Below are positions 16,490 through 25,446 of a DNA stretch of 43,930 bases, piece by piece (within the stretch, counting starts at the first letter, position 1; every line of letters begins with the position of its first letter). The DNA lies in assembly GCF_025506355.1 (NCBI RefSeq), contig NZ_JANZYP010000079.1, positions 1 to 43,930 of the forward strand. The letters run 5' to 3'. The notes beneath the pieces were generated by a model that saw only the letters and a program-made list of their open reading frames with translations, was not told where the DNA came from and ran no database searches. Source of the stretch: Sphaerisporangium corydalis (GTDB taxonomy: Bacteria > Actinomycetota > Actinomycetes > Streptosporangiales > Streptosporangiaceae). A program made the translations under genes and the position numbers.

Positions 16490-18445
16490 TCAGCCGGCCG
16501 GATGGCCCTCCAGGAGCGAGGAGCGCCGCGCCACCGCTTCGGTGATCTCGCGGGCGAGGTCCTGCCCGGTGAGGCCGATCTCGGCGAGGATCTTGGGGCG
16601 CTTGGCGTGCTCGAGGAACCGCTGCGGAATGCCGAACGTGCGCACCGGGACGTCGACGCCCGCGTCCCTGAGCAGGCGGGCCACCGCGTCGCCCACCGCG
16701 CCGACGCGGCCGTTGTCCTCGACGACGGCGACGAGCCGGTGGGCGCCCGCCGCCGCCACCAGGGCGGGGTCCAGGGGTTTGACCCAGCGCGGGTCGACCA
16801 CGGTCGCCGGGATGCCCTGGGCGTCCAGCAGCGCCGCGGCGTCCAGCGCGATCTGGGCCATCGGGCCCGCGGCCACCAGCAGCACCTCGGCCTCGTCGCC
16901 GGCCTCCCGCAGGACGTCCATCTCGCCGAGCCTGCCCACGGCCTCGATCTCGGGCCCGACGGCGCCCTTGGGGAACCGGACCACGGTGGGGCCGTCATCG
17001 ACGGTGACCGCCTCGCGGAGCAGCTCGCGCAGCCGGACGGCGTCGCGCGGCACGGCGATCGACAGCCCGGGGACCACCTGGAGGATGGACAGGTCCCACA
17101 TGCCGTTGTGGCTCGCGCCGTCGTCGCCGGTGACGCCCGCGCGGTCGAGCACGACCGTGACCGGCAGGCGGTGCAGGGCGACGTCCATGAGGAGCTGGTC
17201 GAAGGCGCGGTTGAGGAAGGTGGCGTAGATGGCGACCACGGGGTGCAGGCCGCCGAGCGCGAGGCCGGCCGCGCTGGTGAGGGCGTGCTGCTCGGCGATG
17301 CCGACGTCGTAGATGCGGTCGGGGTAGGCCTCGGCGAACGCGGCCAGGCCGGTGGGGTGCAGCATGGCGGCGGTGATCGCCACGATGTCGTCGCGCTCGG
17401 CGCCGAGGCGCACGAGCTCCTGGCCGAACACGTTGGTCCAGCCGTGCGCCTTGGGCTGCTCCTCGCCGGTCAGCGGGTCGAACGGCTGCGGGGAGTGGAA
17501 GCGGTCCTCGTCGTGGTTCTCGGCGTGCGCGAAGCCGTGCCCCTTGGTGGTGAGGACGTGCACGATGACCGGCCCGCGGAAGTCGCGGGCCTTGCGCAGC
17601 GCCACCTCGACGGCCTGCTCGTCGTGGCCGTCGATCGGGCCGACGTACTTCAGGCCGAGGTCCTCGAACATGACCTGCGGCGCCAGGACGTCCTTGAGGC
17701 CCTTCTTGACGCCGTGCAGCGTGTCGTACAGCGGGGTGCCGACGACGGGCACGCGGGCGAGGCTCTGCTTGACGAACTCCAGCGCGTGCTCGTAGTTCTG
17801 CGTCATGCGCAGGGACGCCAGGTGGGAGGCGAGCCCGCCGATCGTCGGGGAGTAGGACCGGCCGTTGTCGTTGACGACGATCACCAGCGGCAGGTCGGGG
17901 TCCTTGGCGTGGCCGGCGATGTTGTTGAGCGCCTCCCAGGCCATGCCGCCGGTCAGCGCGCCGTCGCCGATCACCGCGACGACCGTGCGGCCGGTCTCGC
18001 CCCGCAGCTTGTAGGCCTTGGCCAGGCCGTCGGCGTAGGACAGGGCGGTCGAGGCGTGCGAGTTCTCGATCACATCGTGGTCGGACTCGGCCTGGCTCGG
18101 GTAGCCAGAGAGGCCGCCCTCCTGGCGCAGGGTGGTGAAATCGGCGGCGCGCCCGGTGAGCATCTTGTGGACGTAGGCCTGGTGGCCGGTGTCCCACAGG
18201 ATGCGGTCGCGGGGGGAGTCGAAGACCCGGTGCAGGGCGATGGTCAGCTCGACGACGCCGAGGTTCGGGCCGAGGTGGCCGCCGATGCGGGAGGTCGTGG
18301 AGACCAGGAGGTCGCGCAGCTCGGCGGCGAGGCGCGGCAGCTCGCCCGGCTCCAGCCGCTTGAGATCTCCCGGACCCTTCACGGTCTCCAGCAGGTCGGC
18401 CCGCCCGATGCCAGAACCGTCGCTTAGCTGGCTCCGCTCGCTCAC
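16490..18445 (-). CDS. dxs: 1-deoxy-D-xylulose-5-phosphate synthase
   Basis: A 651-residue thiamine-diphosphate enzyme that condenses pyruvate and glyceraldehyde 3-phosphate, the first step of the MEP isoprenoid route. The N-terminal transketolase domain shows GGHLGPNLG (H57) and the ThDP/Mg site GDGALTGG (160-167). The pyrimidine domain has the catalytic glutamate E385 in [14 protein letters not shown]. The [15 protein letters not shown] loop and the C-terminal WVKPLD segment are intact. The start is GTG 18445; an internal start nearer [15 protein letters not shown] would also be plausible. The gene stands alone. Confidence 0.95.
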   Translation of the reverse strand: MSERSQLSDGSGIGRADLLETVKGPGDLKRLEPGELPRLAAELRDLLVSTTSRIGGHLGPNLGVVELTIALHRVFDSPRDRILWDTGHQAYVHKMLTGRAADFTTLRQEGGLSGYPSQAESDHDVIENSHASTALSYADGLAKAYKLRGETGRTVVAVIGDGALTGGMAWEALNNIAGHAKDPDLPLVIVVNDNGRSYSPTIGGLASHLASLRMTQNYEHALEFVKQSLARVPVVGTPLYDTLHGVKKGLKDVLAPQVMFEDLGLKYVGPIDGHDEQAVEVALRKARDFRGPVIVHVLTTKGHGFAHAENHDEDRFHSPQPFDPLTGEEQPKAHGWTNVFGQELVRLGAERDDIVAITAAMLHPTGLAAFAEAYPDRIYDVGIAEQHALTSAAGLALGGLHPVVAIYATFLNRAFDQLLMDVALHRLPVTVVLDRAGVTGDDGASHNGMWDLSILQVVPGLSIAVPRDAVRLRELLREAVTVDDGPTVVRFPKGAVGPEIEAVGRLGEMDVLREAGDEAEVLLVAAGPMAQIALDAAALLDAQGIPATVVDPRWVKPLDPALVAAAGAHRLVAVVEDNGRVGAVGDAVARLLRDAGVDVPVRTFGIPQRFLEHAKRPKILAEIGLTGQDLAREITEAVARRSSLLEGHPAG

Positions 18446-18639
18446 GGAATCATCCCCTCCGCCTGTTGTCGACCCGCCCGAGTCTATTTGCCCTGTCGCT
18501 CCGCCCCAGCGGCGCCATGGGATCGACCTAGCGTCTCACCTTGATGGCGCTCTGGGGCCAACCTCGCGAAACCCTCTAGTTTTCTTCACATTAGTTTGGT
18601 TTTACGGCAAGCGGGCGGCTCGCGTACCCTCACGGGACC

Positions 18640-19428
18640 ATGCGAACGTCCTCACTCGCTCTCCTTTTGGTCCTGTTCACCGGCCTGCTGTCCGGTGGCA
18701 TGGCCCACGCTTCCCAGACGTCCTATCCGATCAGGAACGCGGACGCCCTCACCAAGAGCCGGCTGTACCTGTCCGGCCGGCTCCCCTCCACCCGATGCCC
18801 CGAGCGGCCCGTCGTCGCGGGCGACGTGGCGTCGGTGAAGAACTACCTCCTCCCCCTCGTGAAGTGCTTGGACGTCGCGTGGAGCGCCCAGTTCGCCAAG
18901 GCGCGCCTGCCGTACGTCAAGCCGCGTGTGACCTTCATCACCAAGCCGCAGCGGATCTGCGGCGAGAAGTGGGGCAAGGACGTCCAGGCGATCTACTGCA
19001 ACGCCGACCGGCGGATCGTCTTCATGCTCGACAAGGACGTGATCGCCGAGCCGGAGGACCTGTTCCTCATGGACGTGATCGCCCATGAGTACGGCCATCA
19101 CGTCCAGAACGTGGCGGGCATGTGGCGCGCGTTCGACCGCCTGCCCAACAAGGGCAAGGCGGAGTACTACGAGCAGACCCGGCGGCACGAGCTCCAGGCG
19201 GAGTGCCTGGCCGGGGCGTTCATCGGCAGCGTCTGGCCCTCGCTGGGCCGCACGGGCGAGGACTGGAGCACCCTGCTGGACGCCGACCGCCGCAGCGGTG
19301 ACGAGACCACCGACGTGCGCGACCACGGCAAGGGCCGCAACATCGCCAACTGGCTGAGCCGGGGCTTCAAGGCCGTGGGCCCGGCCGCCTGCGACACCTG
19401 GATCGCCCCCTCGGCGATGGTCGCCTGA
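18640..19428 (+). CDS. Secreted neutral zinc metallopeptidase (YpfJ-like), copy 1
   Basis: A 262-residue exported protein. A signal peptide covers residues 1-24 (cleavage after MAHA). The zinc site is HEYGHH, with H149, E150 and H153 forming the HExxH motif. The downstream RRHELQAECLAGAFIGSVW segment provides the usual third-ligand and structural region of this family. Cysteines at 53, 76, 107 and 120 could form disulfides outside the cell. The start is ATG 18640. The next gene, 108 bases downstream, is a paralogue with the same layout. The substrate is unknown. Confidence 0.85.
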   Translation: MRTSSLALLLVLFTGLLSGGMAHASQTSYPIRNADALTKSRLYLSGRLPSTRCPERPVVAGDVASVKNYLLPLVKCLDVAWSAQFAKARLPYVKPRVTFITKPQRICGEKWGKDVQAIYCNADRRIVFMLDKDVIAEPEDLFLMDVIAHEYGHHVQNVAGMWRAFDRLPNKGKAEYYEQTRRHELQAECLAGAFIGSVWPSLGRTGEDWSTLLDADRRSGDETTDVRDHGKGRNIANWLSRGFKAVGPAACDTWIAPSAMVA

Positions 19429-19433
19429 CGGTC

Positions 19434-19464
19434 CCGCCGGGCCCGCGCGCCGCGGGCCCGGCGG
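19434..19464 (+). terminator. Perfect 14-bp hairpin after metallopeptidase copy 1
   Basis: CCGCCGGGCCCGCG (19434-19447) pairs perfectly with 19451-19464 around a three-base loop, six bases after the stop codon. There is no T-tract. It probably separates expression of the two paralogues. Confidence 0.6.
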
Positions 19465-19535
19465 CCGGACCGGAAAGTCACCACCTGACGCATCTATCGG
19501 ACTTTGCGTAGATATAACAGCTAATCTGCTCTGCT

Positions 19536-20366
19536 GTGATCACTCGAAAGCCCTCCATCGCGCTGGCCGCCGGACTGCTGGCGAGCATGCTCCTGCCCGG
19601 TACCGCCCAGGCCGCGTCGCCGGCCGCCGCGCCGGCGTCCGCGAGCGCTTCCCCGGTCCGGGCCACCGCCCTCACCCGGAGCCCCCTGTACACCTCCGGC
19701 AGGCTCCCGGTCACGAGGTGCACCGAGCCGTCCGTCACGCCCGGGAGCGTGGCCTCCGCCCGGCGGTACGTCGTGCCGCTGTTCAACTGCCTCAGCCGGT
19801 CGTGGGCGACCCAGCTCAAGAAGGCCCGCATCCCCTTCTCCAAGCCGTCCCTGCAGTTCATCTCCAAGCCCCAGCGGGTGTGCGGCGCGAAGTGGCCCGG
19901 TCACGCCCAGGGCCTGTACTGCCCGAACTACCGCCGCATCGTCGTCCTGCTGGACAAGAACATCACCCAGCAGGCCGAGGAGCTGTTCCTGATGGACGTG
20001 ATCGCCCACGAGTACGGGCACCACGTCCAGAACGTCTCCGGGATCGAGCGCGCCTTCAGCCGCCTGCCCTCCCGGAACAAGTCCGAGTACAACGAGCAGC
20101 TCCGGCGCCTGGAACTCCAGGCGGAGTGCCTCTCGGGCGCGTTCATCGGCAGCGTGTGGGACTCCCTGGACCGCCCCACCGACGACTGGGAGTTCCTGCT
20201 GGACGCCACGCGCGAGAGCGGCGACGAGCACAGCAAGGTCCGTGACCACGGCAAGGGCCGCACGATCGCCAACTGGCTCAGGCGCGGCTTCCAGGCCGCG
20301 GGCCCCGCCGGCTGCAACACCTGGATCGGCAGCTCGGCGATGGTCGCGTCCACCCCCGCGAACTGA
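19536..20366 (+). CDS. Secreted neutral zinc metallopeptidase (YpfJ-like), copy 2
   Basis: A 276-residue paralogue of the preceding gene. The signal peptide (residues 1-26) is followed by an Ala/Ser/Pro-rich spacer absent from copy 1. The core then aligns closely with copy 1: SPLYTSGRLPVTRC, FISKPQRVCGAKW, and FLMDVIAHEYGHHVQNVSG with H158, E159 and H162. The start is GTG 19536, at the end of an AT-rich stretch (19495-19530) that may hold its own promoter. A hairpin at 20371-20412 ends the unit. The two genes probably arose by tandem duplication. Confidence 0.85.
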   Translation: MITRKPSIALAAGLLASMLLPGTAQAASPAAAPASASASPVRATALTRSPLYTSGRLPVTRCTEPSVTPGSVASARRYVVPLFNCLSRSWATQLKKARIPFSKPSLQFISKPQRVCGAKWPGHAQGLYCPNYRRIVVLLDKNITQQAEELFLMDVIAHEYGHHVQNVSGIERAFSRLPSRNKSEYNEQLRRLELQAECLSGAFIGSVWDSLDRPTDDWEFLLDATRESGDEHSKVRDHGKGRTIANWLRRGFQAAGPAGCNTWIGSSAMVASTPAN

Positions 20367-20370
20367 CCTT

Positions 20371-20412
20371 CCGCGTGGCCGGGCCGTCCGCTCGGACGGC
20401 CCGGCCACGCGG
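20371..20412. terminator. Perfect 20-bp bidirectional hairpin
   Basis: The arm at 20371-20390 is the exact reverse complement of 20393-20412, leaving two central bases. It lies five bases after the metallopeptidase stop and three bases before the convergent esterase stop, so it can end transcription from both sides. Confidence 0.75.
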
Positions 20413-20414
20413 CG

Positions 20415-21947
20415 CTAGCGGCTGATCAGCGGCAACACGGGGAAGGCCTGGTCCTGCCAGATCAGGCGGGAAGCCTCCTCGGGGTAGGCCGTGACCGCCG
20501 GATCGGTGTCGAAGCGCTGGACCAGGCGCCGGCCGGTGTCGTACGCGGGCCAGCCGGGGTCGCCGCCCACGGCGAACGAGGTCCATGCCGCGCGCATCCG
20601 GGCCGACAGGGCCTCCCCCTCCGGGGAGGGCCCGCCGATCAGCTGGGCGGGCCCGCCGCGGTCCAGGTTGCCGAAGACGAGCGGGACGTCGAGGCCGTGG
20701 CAGGCCCCGAAGGCCCCGCCCATGCCCGGCGCCGCCCAGGTCAGCTCGTAGACGTGCGCCCGGCCGCCGCCGGCCGTCTGGGCCTCGGCGAGGTGCAGCG
20801 AGGGCATGCGGAACAGCCAGTCGGAGTGGACCAGTTCGTACAGCTCCTCCGGGCCCGCCGCCGGGAAGGCGTCGCGGTAGCGGCGCGCGCCGTCCGGGCC
20901 GGGCGCGAAGAGCCGGAGGGCGTTCTCCGCCTGCTCCTCGGTCACCTCGCCGAGCATGCCCCTGATGACGGTGAACAGGCGCTGCTCGTCGCGGGTGTGG
21001 CCGGTGAGGAGGTCGACGCCGCGGCCGGCTCCGCCGGACAGGGCCTGCCATGGTGTGACGGCCAGGACCTCGCCGTCGACCACGGGCGCGAAGGGGAGCC
21101 CTCCGTGCGCGGCCAGGCCCCAGCGGTCCGCCCACTGGTCGATCTTGGCGCCGACCGCGTCGGCGGCGGCGGGCAGCTCGCGAGGGGCGACTCCGGACAG
21201 GTCGGCCACCGTGGGCCGCAGCCCCAGCTCGGCGGCGAAGGCGGCGGCCATGTCCGCCGCTAGCTCCGGCGAGAAGAACGGGCCCGGCACGCTCTGCGCG
21301 ATGGCCCGGCGGAACAGCCCGGCCGCGCGGTCCATCGCCAGCAGCGCGGCGACCGATCCCCCACCGGCCGACTCGCCGAAGACCGTGACCTGCCCGGGGT
21401 CGCCGCCGAAGGCCTGGATGTTGTCGCGCACCCACTCCAGGGCGGCGACCTGGTCGAGCAGGCCGCGGTTGGCGGGCGCCCCCTCGATCTGCGCGAAACC
21501 CTCGACGCCCACGCGGTAGTTGAACGTCACCACGACCACGCCGCCCTCACGCGAGAGCCGGCCGCCGTCGTACTCGGGGAGGCTCGCCGTGCCGATCCCG
21601 TAACCGCCGCCCTGGATCCACACCATCACCGGCAGCCCGGCGCCCGGGCCGGGTTCCGGCGACCAGACGTTGACCGTCAGCCAGTCGTCGCCGGCGTCCC
21701 GCGTCCGCTCGTCCATGCCGAAATGCCCGGCCTGCGGGGGCGGCGGGCCGAACGAGAGGGCCTCCAGCACCCCGCTCCAGGCTTGGACCGGTCGCGGCGC
21801 GGCGAAACGGGCCTCGCCGACCGGCGGCTCGGCGAACGGGATGCCGCGGAAGACCGCCACGCCCTCCTCCCGGACGCCGCGCAGCCTTCCGGCCGGCGCG
21901 CGGACCTCGGGCCGGGATCCGGACGGCGTGGACTCGGCATCGGTCAT
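20415..21947 (-). CDS. Type-B carboxylesterase/lipase
   Basis: A 510-residue alpha/beta hydrolase that cleaves carboxylic esters. The N-terminal IPFAEPPVGEARFAAP and the oxyanion-hole GGGYG (113-117) are typical. The nucleophile is S193 in FGESAGGGS, and a histidine in FGACHGLDVPLVFGN is the likely catalytic base. No signal peptide is visible, so it is probably cytosolic, like the p-nitrobenzyl esterase group. The substrate is not predictable; some relatives act on drug or antibiotic esters. Its 5' neighbour is the ROK gene, but that gene ends 170 bases away and belongs to another unit. Confidence 0.9.
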   Translation of the reverse strand: MTDAESTPSGSRPEVRAPAGRLRGVREEGVAVFRGIPFAEPPVGEARFAAPRPVQAWSGVLEALSFGPPPPQAGHFGMDERTRDAGDDWLTVNVWSPEPGPGAGLPVMVWIQGGGYGIGTASLPEYDGGRLSREGGVVVVTFNYRVGVEGFAQIEGAPANRGLLDQVAALEWVRDNIQAFGGDPGQVTVFGESAGGGSVAALLAMDRAAGLFRRAIAQSVPGPFFSPELAADMAAAFAAELGLRPTVADLSGVAPRELPAAADAVGAKIDQWADRWGLAAHGGLPFAPVVDGEVLAVTPWQALSGGAGRGVDLLTGHTRDEQRLFTVIRGMLGEVTEEQAENALRLFAPGPDGARRYRDAFPAAGPEELYELVHSDWLFRMPSLHLAEAQTAGGGRAHVYELTWAAPGMGGAFGACHGLDVPLVFGNLDRGGPAQLIGGPSPEGEALSARMRAAWTSFAVGGDPGWPAYDTGRRLVQRFDTDPAVTAYPEEASRLIWQDQAFPVLPLISR

Positions 21948-22117
21948 CGGAACTTCCTCTCAAGCAGGGGAGGGCTCGCGGTGGCCCCCGATCCTGCCGA
22001 TGATTCACCGCCGGTCGGACGCGGCGCCATCGATTTAACGCCGGCCCGCCCCGCCTGGACCGGGACCCGCCGTCTTGATGATCTTCACGGACGGGACGCG
22101 CACCGGCGTGTTCCCCG

Positions 22118-23323
22118 CTAGGGGCCGACGCGCGCGAGGGCGTCCAGGGGGTCGGCGAGCACCTGGGCGAAGGCCAGCTCGGCGGCGCCGACCAAGGTGG
22201 TGTCGTCGCCGAGGATCGGGGTGCGCAGCCGCAGGTTCTCGCGCGAGGCGTACAGCACGTCGGTAGTGATGCGGCTGCGCACCTGCGCCGCCGCCCCGAG
22301 GTAGATCTCCCTGAGCATGCCGCCGAAGATGACGATCTCGGGGTTGAAGATGTTCACCAGGTTGGCCACGCCGAGGCCGAGCCAGTCGCCCACCCGGGCG
22401 AGCGCGTCCTGCGCGACGATGTCGCCCCGGTCGGCGGCGTCCACGACGGCCCGCACGGCGTCGCGGCCGATCTGCGGGCCGAAGCGGCCCGCGGCCTCCA
22501 GCAGGGCGCGCTCCCCCACCTCGGCCTCCAGGCAGCCGCGCGACCCGCAGCCGCAGGGCCGGCCGCCCGCGTTGACGACCATGTGCCCGACCTCGCCGCC
22601 GTAACCGCCCCGGCCGCCGAGTAGCTGGCCCGCCGCGATGATGCCGCCGCCGATGCCGACGTCCCCGTGCAGGTAGATGAGGTCGCGGCAGCCCACGCCC
22701 ACGCCCCGGGCCTGCTCGGCGAGCGCGCCCACGTTGGCGTCGTTGCCGACCGCGACCGGGATGCCGAGCGCCAGCCGGCTCTCCAGCCGCTCCCCCAGCG
22801 GCACGTCCTCCACGCCGAGGTTCGGGCTGAACCGCACGACGCCGTCGGAGCTGCGCACGCCGCCGGAGAACGCGACGCCGACCCCGACGCACACGGTGTC
22901 GGACCTGGTCTTCTTGAGCATCGCCCCGGTGAAGGACGCCAGCCGGTCCACGACGTCGTCGAGGACGAACGGCCCCCGGTCGCGTACGGCCTCACGCCGG
23001 TCGAGGATCACCCCGCCGAGGCCGACCCTGGCCGCCACGACCCGGTCGACGCCGATGTCGAACGCCAGGACGTAGACGCGCCGGGACTCGGGGCGGACGA
23101 CCAGGGAGGGCCGCCCGGCCCGGCCGGTCTCGCGCGGCAGTTCCTCGCGTACCAGGCCCGCCGCCGTCAGGTCGGCGGTGAGCGCCATGATGGTGCTGCG
23201 GTTGAGCCCCATCTTGGTGGTCAGTTCGGCCCGGGAGGTGGGCCCGCCCAGGTGGACGTGGCGCAGGAGGACGCCGAGGTTGTGGCGCCGGATCTCCTCC
23301 TGTGAGGGGCCGGCGCGCATCAC
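22118..23323 (-). CDS. ROK-family transcriptional regulator (XylR-like)
   Basis: A 401-residue regulator. An N-terminal winged helix (about 10-65, with TSRAELTTKMGLNRSTIMALTADL) is joined to a ROK sugar-kinase-like domain. The domain keeps the GNDAN aspartate (D195) and the zinc cluster H247, C257, C259, C264 in GHMVVNAGGRPCGCGSRGCLEA. It may thus bind sugar, and could retain kinase-like residues. The start GTG 23323 overlaps the permease stop; ATG 23320 is the alternative. As the last gene of the xylFGH unit it would regulate its own operon by feedback, which is inference. Confidence 0.88.
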   Translation of the reverse strand: MMRAGPSQEEIRRHNLGVLLRHVHLGGPTSRAELTTKMGLNRSTIMALTADLTAAGLVREELPRETGRAGRPSLVVRPESRRVYVLAFDIGVDRVVAARVGLGGVILDRREAVRDRGPFVLDDVVDRLASFTGAMLKKTRSDTVCVGVGVAFSGGVRSSDGVVRFSPNLGVEDVPLGERLESRLALGIPVAVGNDANVGALAEQARGVGVGCRDLIYLHGDVGIGGGIIAAGQLLGGRGGYGGEVGHMVVNAGGRPCGCGSRGCLEAEVGERALLEAAGRFGPQIGRDAVRAVVDAADRGDIVAQDALARVGDWLGLGVANLVNIFNPEIVIFGGMLREIYLGAAAQVRSRITTDVLYASRENLRLRTPILGDDTTLVGAAELAFAQVLADPLDALARVGP

Positions 23324-24573
23324 CTCAGGCCGGAGGCGGCGGCTCGCTTGCGGGACAGGGCGTCGACGCCGGCGGCCAGGAGCAGGACCAGCCCGGTGAC
23401 GATGTACTTCACGCTCGCGCTGTAGCCCATCAGGCCCATGCCGTTGTTGATGACCGCGACGACGGCGCCGCCGAGGATGGCGTCCAGCACCCGGCCCTTG
23501 CCGCCGAACAGGCTCGTGCCGCCGATGACGGCGGCGCCGACCGCGAACAGCAGCACGTCGCTGCCGCCCGTGCTCGGGTCGACGGAGCTGGCCTGGGAGG
23601 CCAGGACGATGCCGCCGATCGAGGCCATGCCGGAGCAGATGACGAAGGCGCTGACCCGGATGCGGTCCACCCTGATGCCGGCCCGGCGGGCCGCCTCGGC
23701 GTTGCCGCCGACGGCGTAGATGTGCCTGCCGAACGCCGTGCGGCGCAGGATGAACGTCCAGAAGACCAGCAGCGCCAGCACGATGGGGACGACGATCGGC
23801 ACGCCCTTGAGCGAGACCAGCAGGGCGTTGCGGCTGCGCTCCAGGTTCAGGGCGTAGACGGCGAACCCGCCGAGCAGGGCGAGCACGCCCACCCGGACGG
23901 CGATGACGGTGGCGGGGTCGGCCACCAGCCCCCGGCCGGAACGGCGCCGCGCCCGCACGATCTGCACGGCGGCGTAGATGACGACGCTGACGACGTACAG
24001 GATCCAGCCGAGAAGCGGCGGCACGTACCTGTTCTCGATCGCGATGATCGTGGGGTCGCGGATGGCGATGTTGTTGCCCTCGTTGACCAGGACGAGCAGC
24101 AGGCCCTGGAAGGCGAGGAACGCGGCCAGGGTGACCACGAACGAGGGGACGCCGAGCTTGGCGACCAGCGCGCCGAGCACGAACCCGATCACCACGCCGG
24201 TGAGCATCGCGGCGGCGACGCTGAGGTACCAGGGCTGGCCGTGGCTGGTCATGGTGACCGCCAGCACGGCCGCGCAGACGCCGCTGGTGTAGCCGGCGGA
24301 CAGGTCGATCTCGCCGAGCAGCAGGACGAAGATCAGTCCCATGGCGATCAGGCTGATCGCGGCGCCCTGGGTGAACAGGTTGGCGAAGTTGATCGCCGAC
24401 AGGAAGACCGGCCGCAGGATGGCGAAGGTCGTGCAGAGCACGATGAGGCCGAGGATGGCCGGCAGGGCGCCCATGTCACCGCCCCGCACCCGTGCCACGT
24501 AGCTGCGGATGTTGCCGCCGATGCCGGGGGACTGTGCGGCGGCCTCCTGCCCGGGAAGCATCGTCGTGCTCAT
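23320..24573 (-). CDS. xylH: Xylose-type ABC transporter permease XylH
   Basis: A 417-residue inner-membrane permease of the ribose/xylose class (BPD_transp_2). Some ten hydrophobic helices are visible. The conserved LLGEIDLSAGYTSGVCAA and LVAKLGVPSFVVTLAAFLAFQGLLL segments are present, as is AVGGNAEAARRAGI, which contacts the ATPase. A basic loop with ARRRSGRGLV lies in the middle, and an unusually long insertion around it is typical of XylH relative to RbsC. The start ATG 24573 overlaps the ATPase stop (ATGA), and its stop overlaps the ROK start, so all three are translationally coupled. Confidence 0.9.
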   Translation of the reverse strand: MSTTMLPGQEAAAQSPGIGGNIRSYVARVRGGDMGALPAILGLIVLCTTFAILRPVFLSAINFANLFTQGAAISLIAMGLIFVLLLGEIDLSAGYTSGVCAAVLAVTMTSHGQPWYLSVAAAMLTGVVIGFVLGALVAKLGVPSFVVTLAAFLAFQGLLLVLVNEGNNIAIRDPTIIAIENRYVPPLLGWILYVVSVVIYAAVQIVRARRRSGRGLVADPATVIAVRVGVLALLGGFAVYALNLERSRNALLVSLKGVPIVVPIVLALLVFWTFILRRTAFGRHIYAVGGNAEAARRAGIRVDRIRVSAFVICSGMASIGGIVLASQASSVDPSTGGSDVLLFAVGAAVIGGTSLFGGKGRVLDAILGGAVVAVINNGMGLMGYSASVKYIVTGLVLLLAAGVDALSRKRAAASGLR

Positions 24574-25346
24574 GCGGTGACTCCGTTGACGTTCTGCAGG
24601 CCGAGGTCGCCGCTGCGACCGGAGGTGATGAGCTCGACGACCTGTGAGTGGGTGACGTCGGCCGTCTTCACCTGCGCGGCCATCCGGCCCAGGTAGAGGG
24701 CCGCGATCCGGTCGGACACGGCGAAGACGTCGTTCATGTTGTGGGAGATGAGGATGACCGCGAGGCCGTTGTCGGCCAGGCGGCGGACCAGTTCGAGCAC
24801 CTGGGCGGTCTGCGCCACGCCGAGCGCCGCGGTGGGCTCGTCGAGGATGACGACCTTGCTGTTCCACAGCACGGCCTTGGCGATGGCGACCGTCTGCCGC
24901 TGGCCGCCCGAGAGGCTGGAGACGAGCTGGCGGATGGACTGGACGGTGCGGACCGACAGGCTGTCGAGGGTCCTGGCCGCCATCTGCTCCATCGTGGCCT
25001 CGTCAAGGACGAGCCCGCTCTTCTTCTCCCTGCCCAGGAACATGTTCTGGACGATGTCGAGATTGTCGCAGAGGGCAAGATCCTGGTAGACGATCTCGAT
25101 GCCGAGGTCGGCCGCCTCGCGCGGGCTGCTCACGGTGACGGGGCTGCCGGCGAACAGGAACTCCCCCGCGTCGATCGAGTAGGTACCGCCGATGCACTTG
25201 ACCAGGGTGGACTTGCCGGCACCGTTGTCGCCGACCAAGGCCGTGACCTCGCCGGCGTGCGCGGACAGGGCGACGTTGTGCAGGATCTGCACCGGGCCGA
25301 AGCTCTTGTCGAGCCCGCGGATCTCCAGGACGGGTTGGGATGACAC
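24570..25346 (-). CDS. xylG: Sugar ABC transporter ATPase XylG (single nucleotide-binding domain)
   Basis: A 258-residue ATPase that powers sugar uptake. The Walker A motif is GDNGAGKST, the signature is SSLSGGQRQTVAIAKA and the Walker B is VVILDEPTAAL; the switch histidine is in ILISHNM. Members of the Rbs/Xyl class in enterobacteria have two fused domains of about 500 residues. This one has a single domain, as in FrcA and the actinobacterial XylG proteins, so it must act as a homodimer. The start GTG 25346 has GAGGAG four bases upstream. A 69-base hairpin separates it from xylF. Confidence 0.9.
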   Translation of the reverse strand: MSSQPVLEIRGLDKSFGPVQILHNVALSAHAGEVTALVGDNGAGKSTLVKCIGGTYSIDAGEFLFAGSPVTVSSPREAADLGIEIVYQDLALCDNLDIVQNMFLGREKKSGLVLDEATMEQMAARTLDSLSVRTVQSIRQLVSSLSGGQRQTVAIAKAVLWNSKVVILDEPTAALGVAQTAQVLELVRRLADNGLAVILISHNMNDVFAVSDRIAALYLGRMAAQVKTADVTHSQVVELITSGRSGDLGLQNVNGVTA

Positions 25347-25366
25347 TTTGCTCCTCAGAGACTGAC

Positions 25367-25435
25367 GGTACGGCCCGCGCCCCCCGCCGGAAAGACCCCT
25401 TTCGCGGGTCTCTCCAGCGGGGAGCGGGCCGTACC
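25367..25435 (-). repeat. Long imperfect cruciform between xylF and xylG
   Basis: The outer arms GGTACGGCCCGC (25367-25378) and GCGGGCCGTACC (25424-25435) are perfect complements. Inside are further complementary pieces, including AGACCC/GGGTCT around CTTTCGC. It sits within the operon, not at its end. Such elements often protect the upstream mRNA or let only part of the polymerase pass, giving more binding protein than membrane subunits. Confidence 0.65.
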
Positions 25436-25446
25436 GGACCGCGCTG

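Noticed and set aside
16331-18427. A 698-codon plus-strand frame over dxs
   Set aside because: It is antisense to a complete dxs gene with all motifs and has no recognisable domain.
22118-23323. Glucokinase instead of ROK regulator
   Set aside because: A clear winged-helix DNA-binding domain precedes the kinase-like domain.
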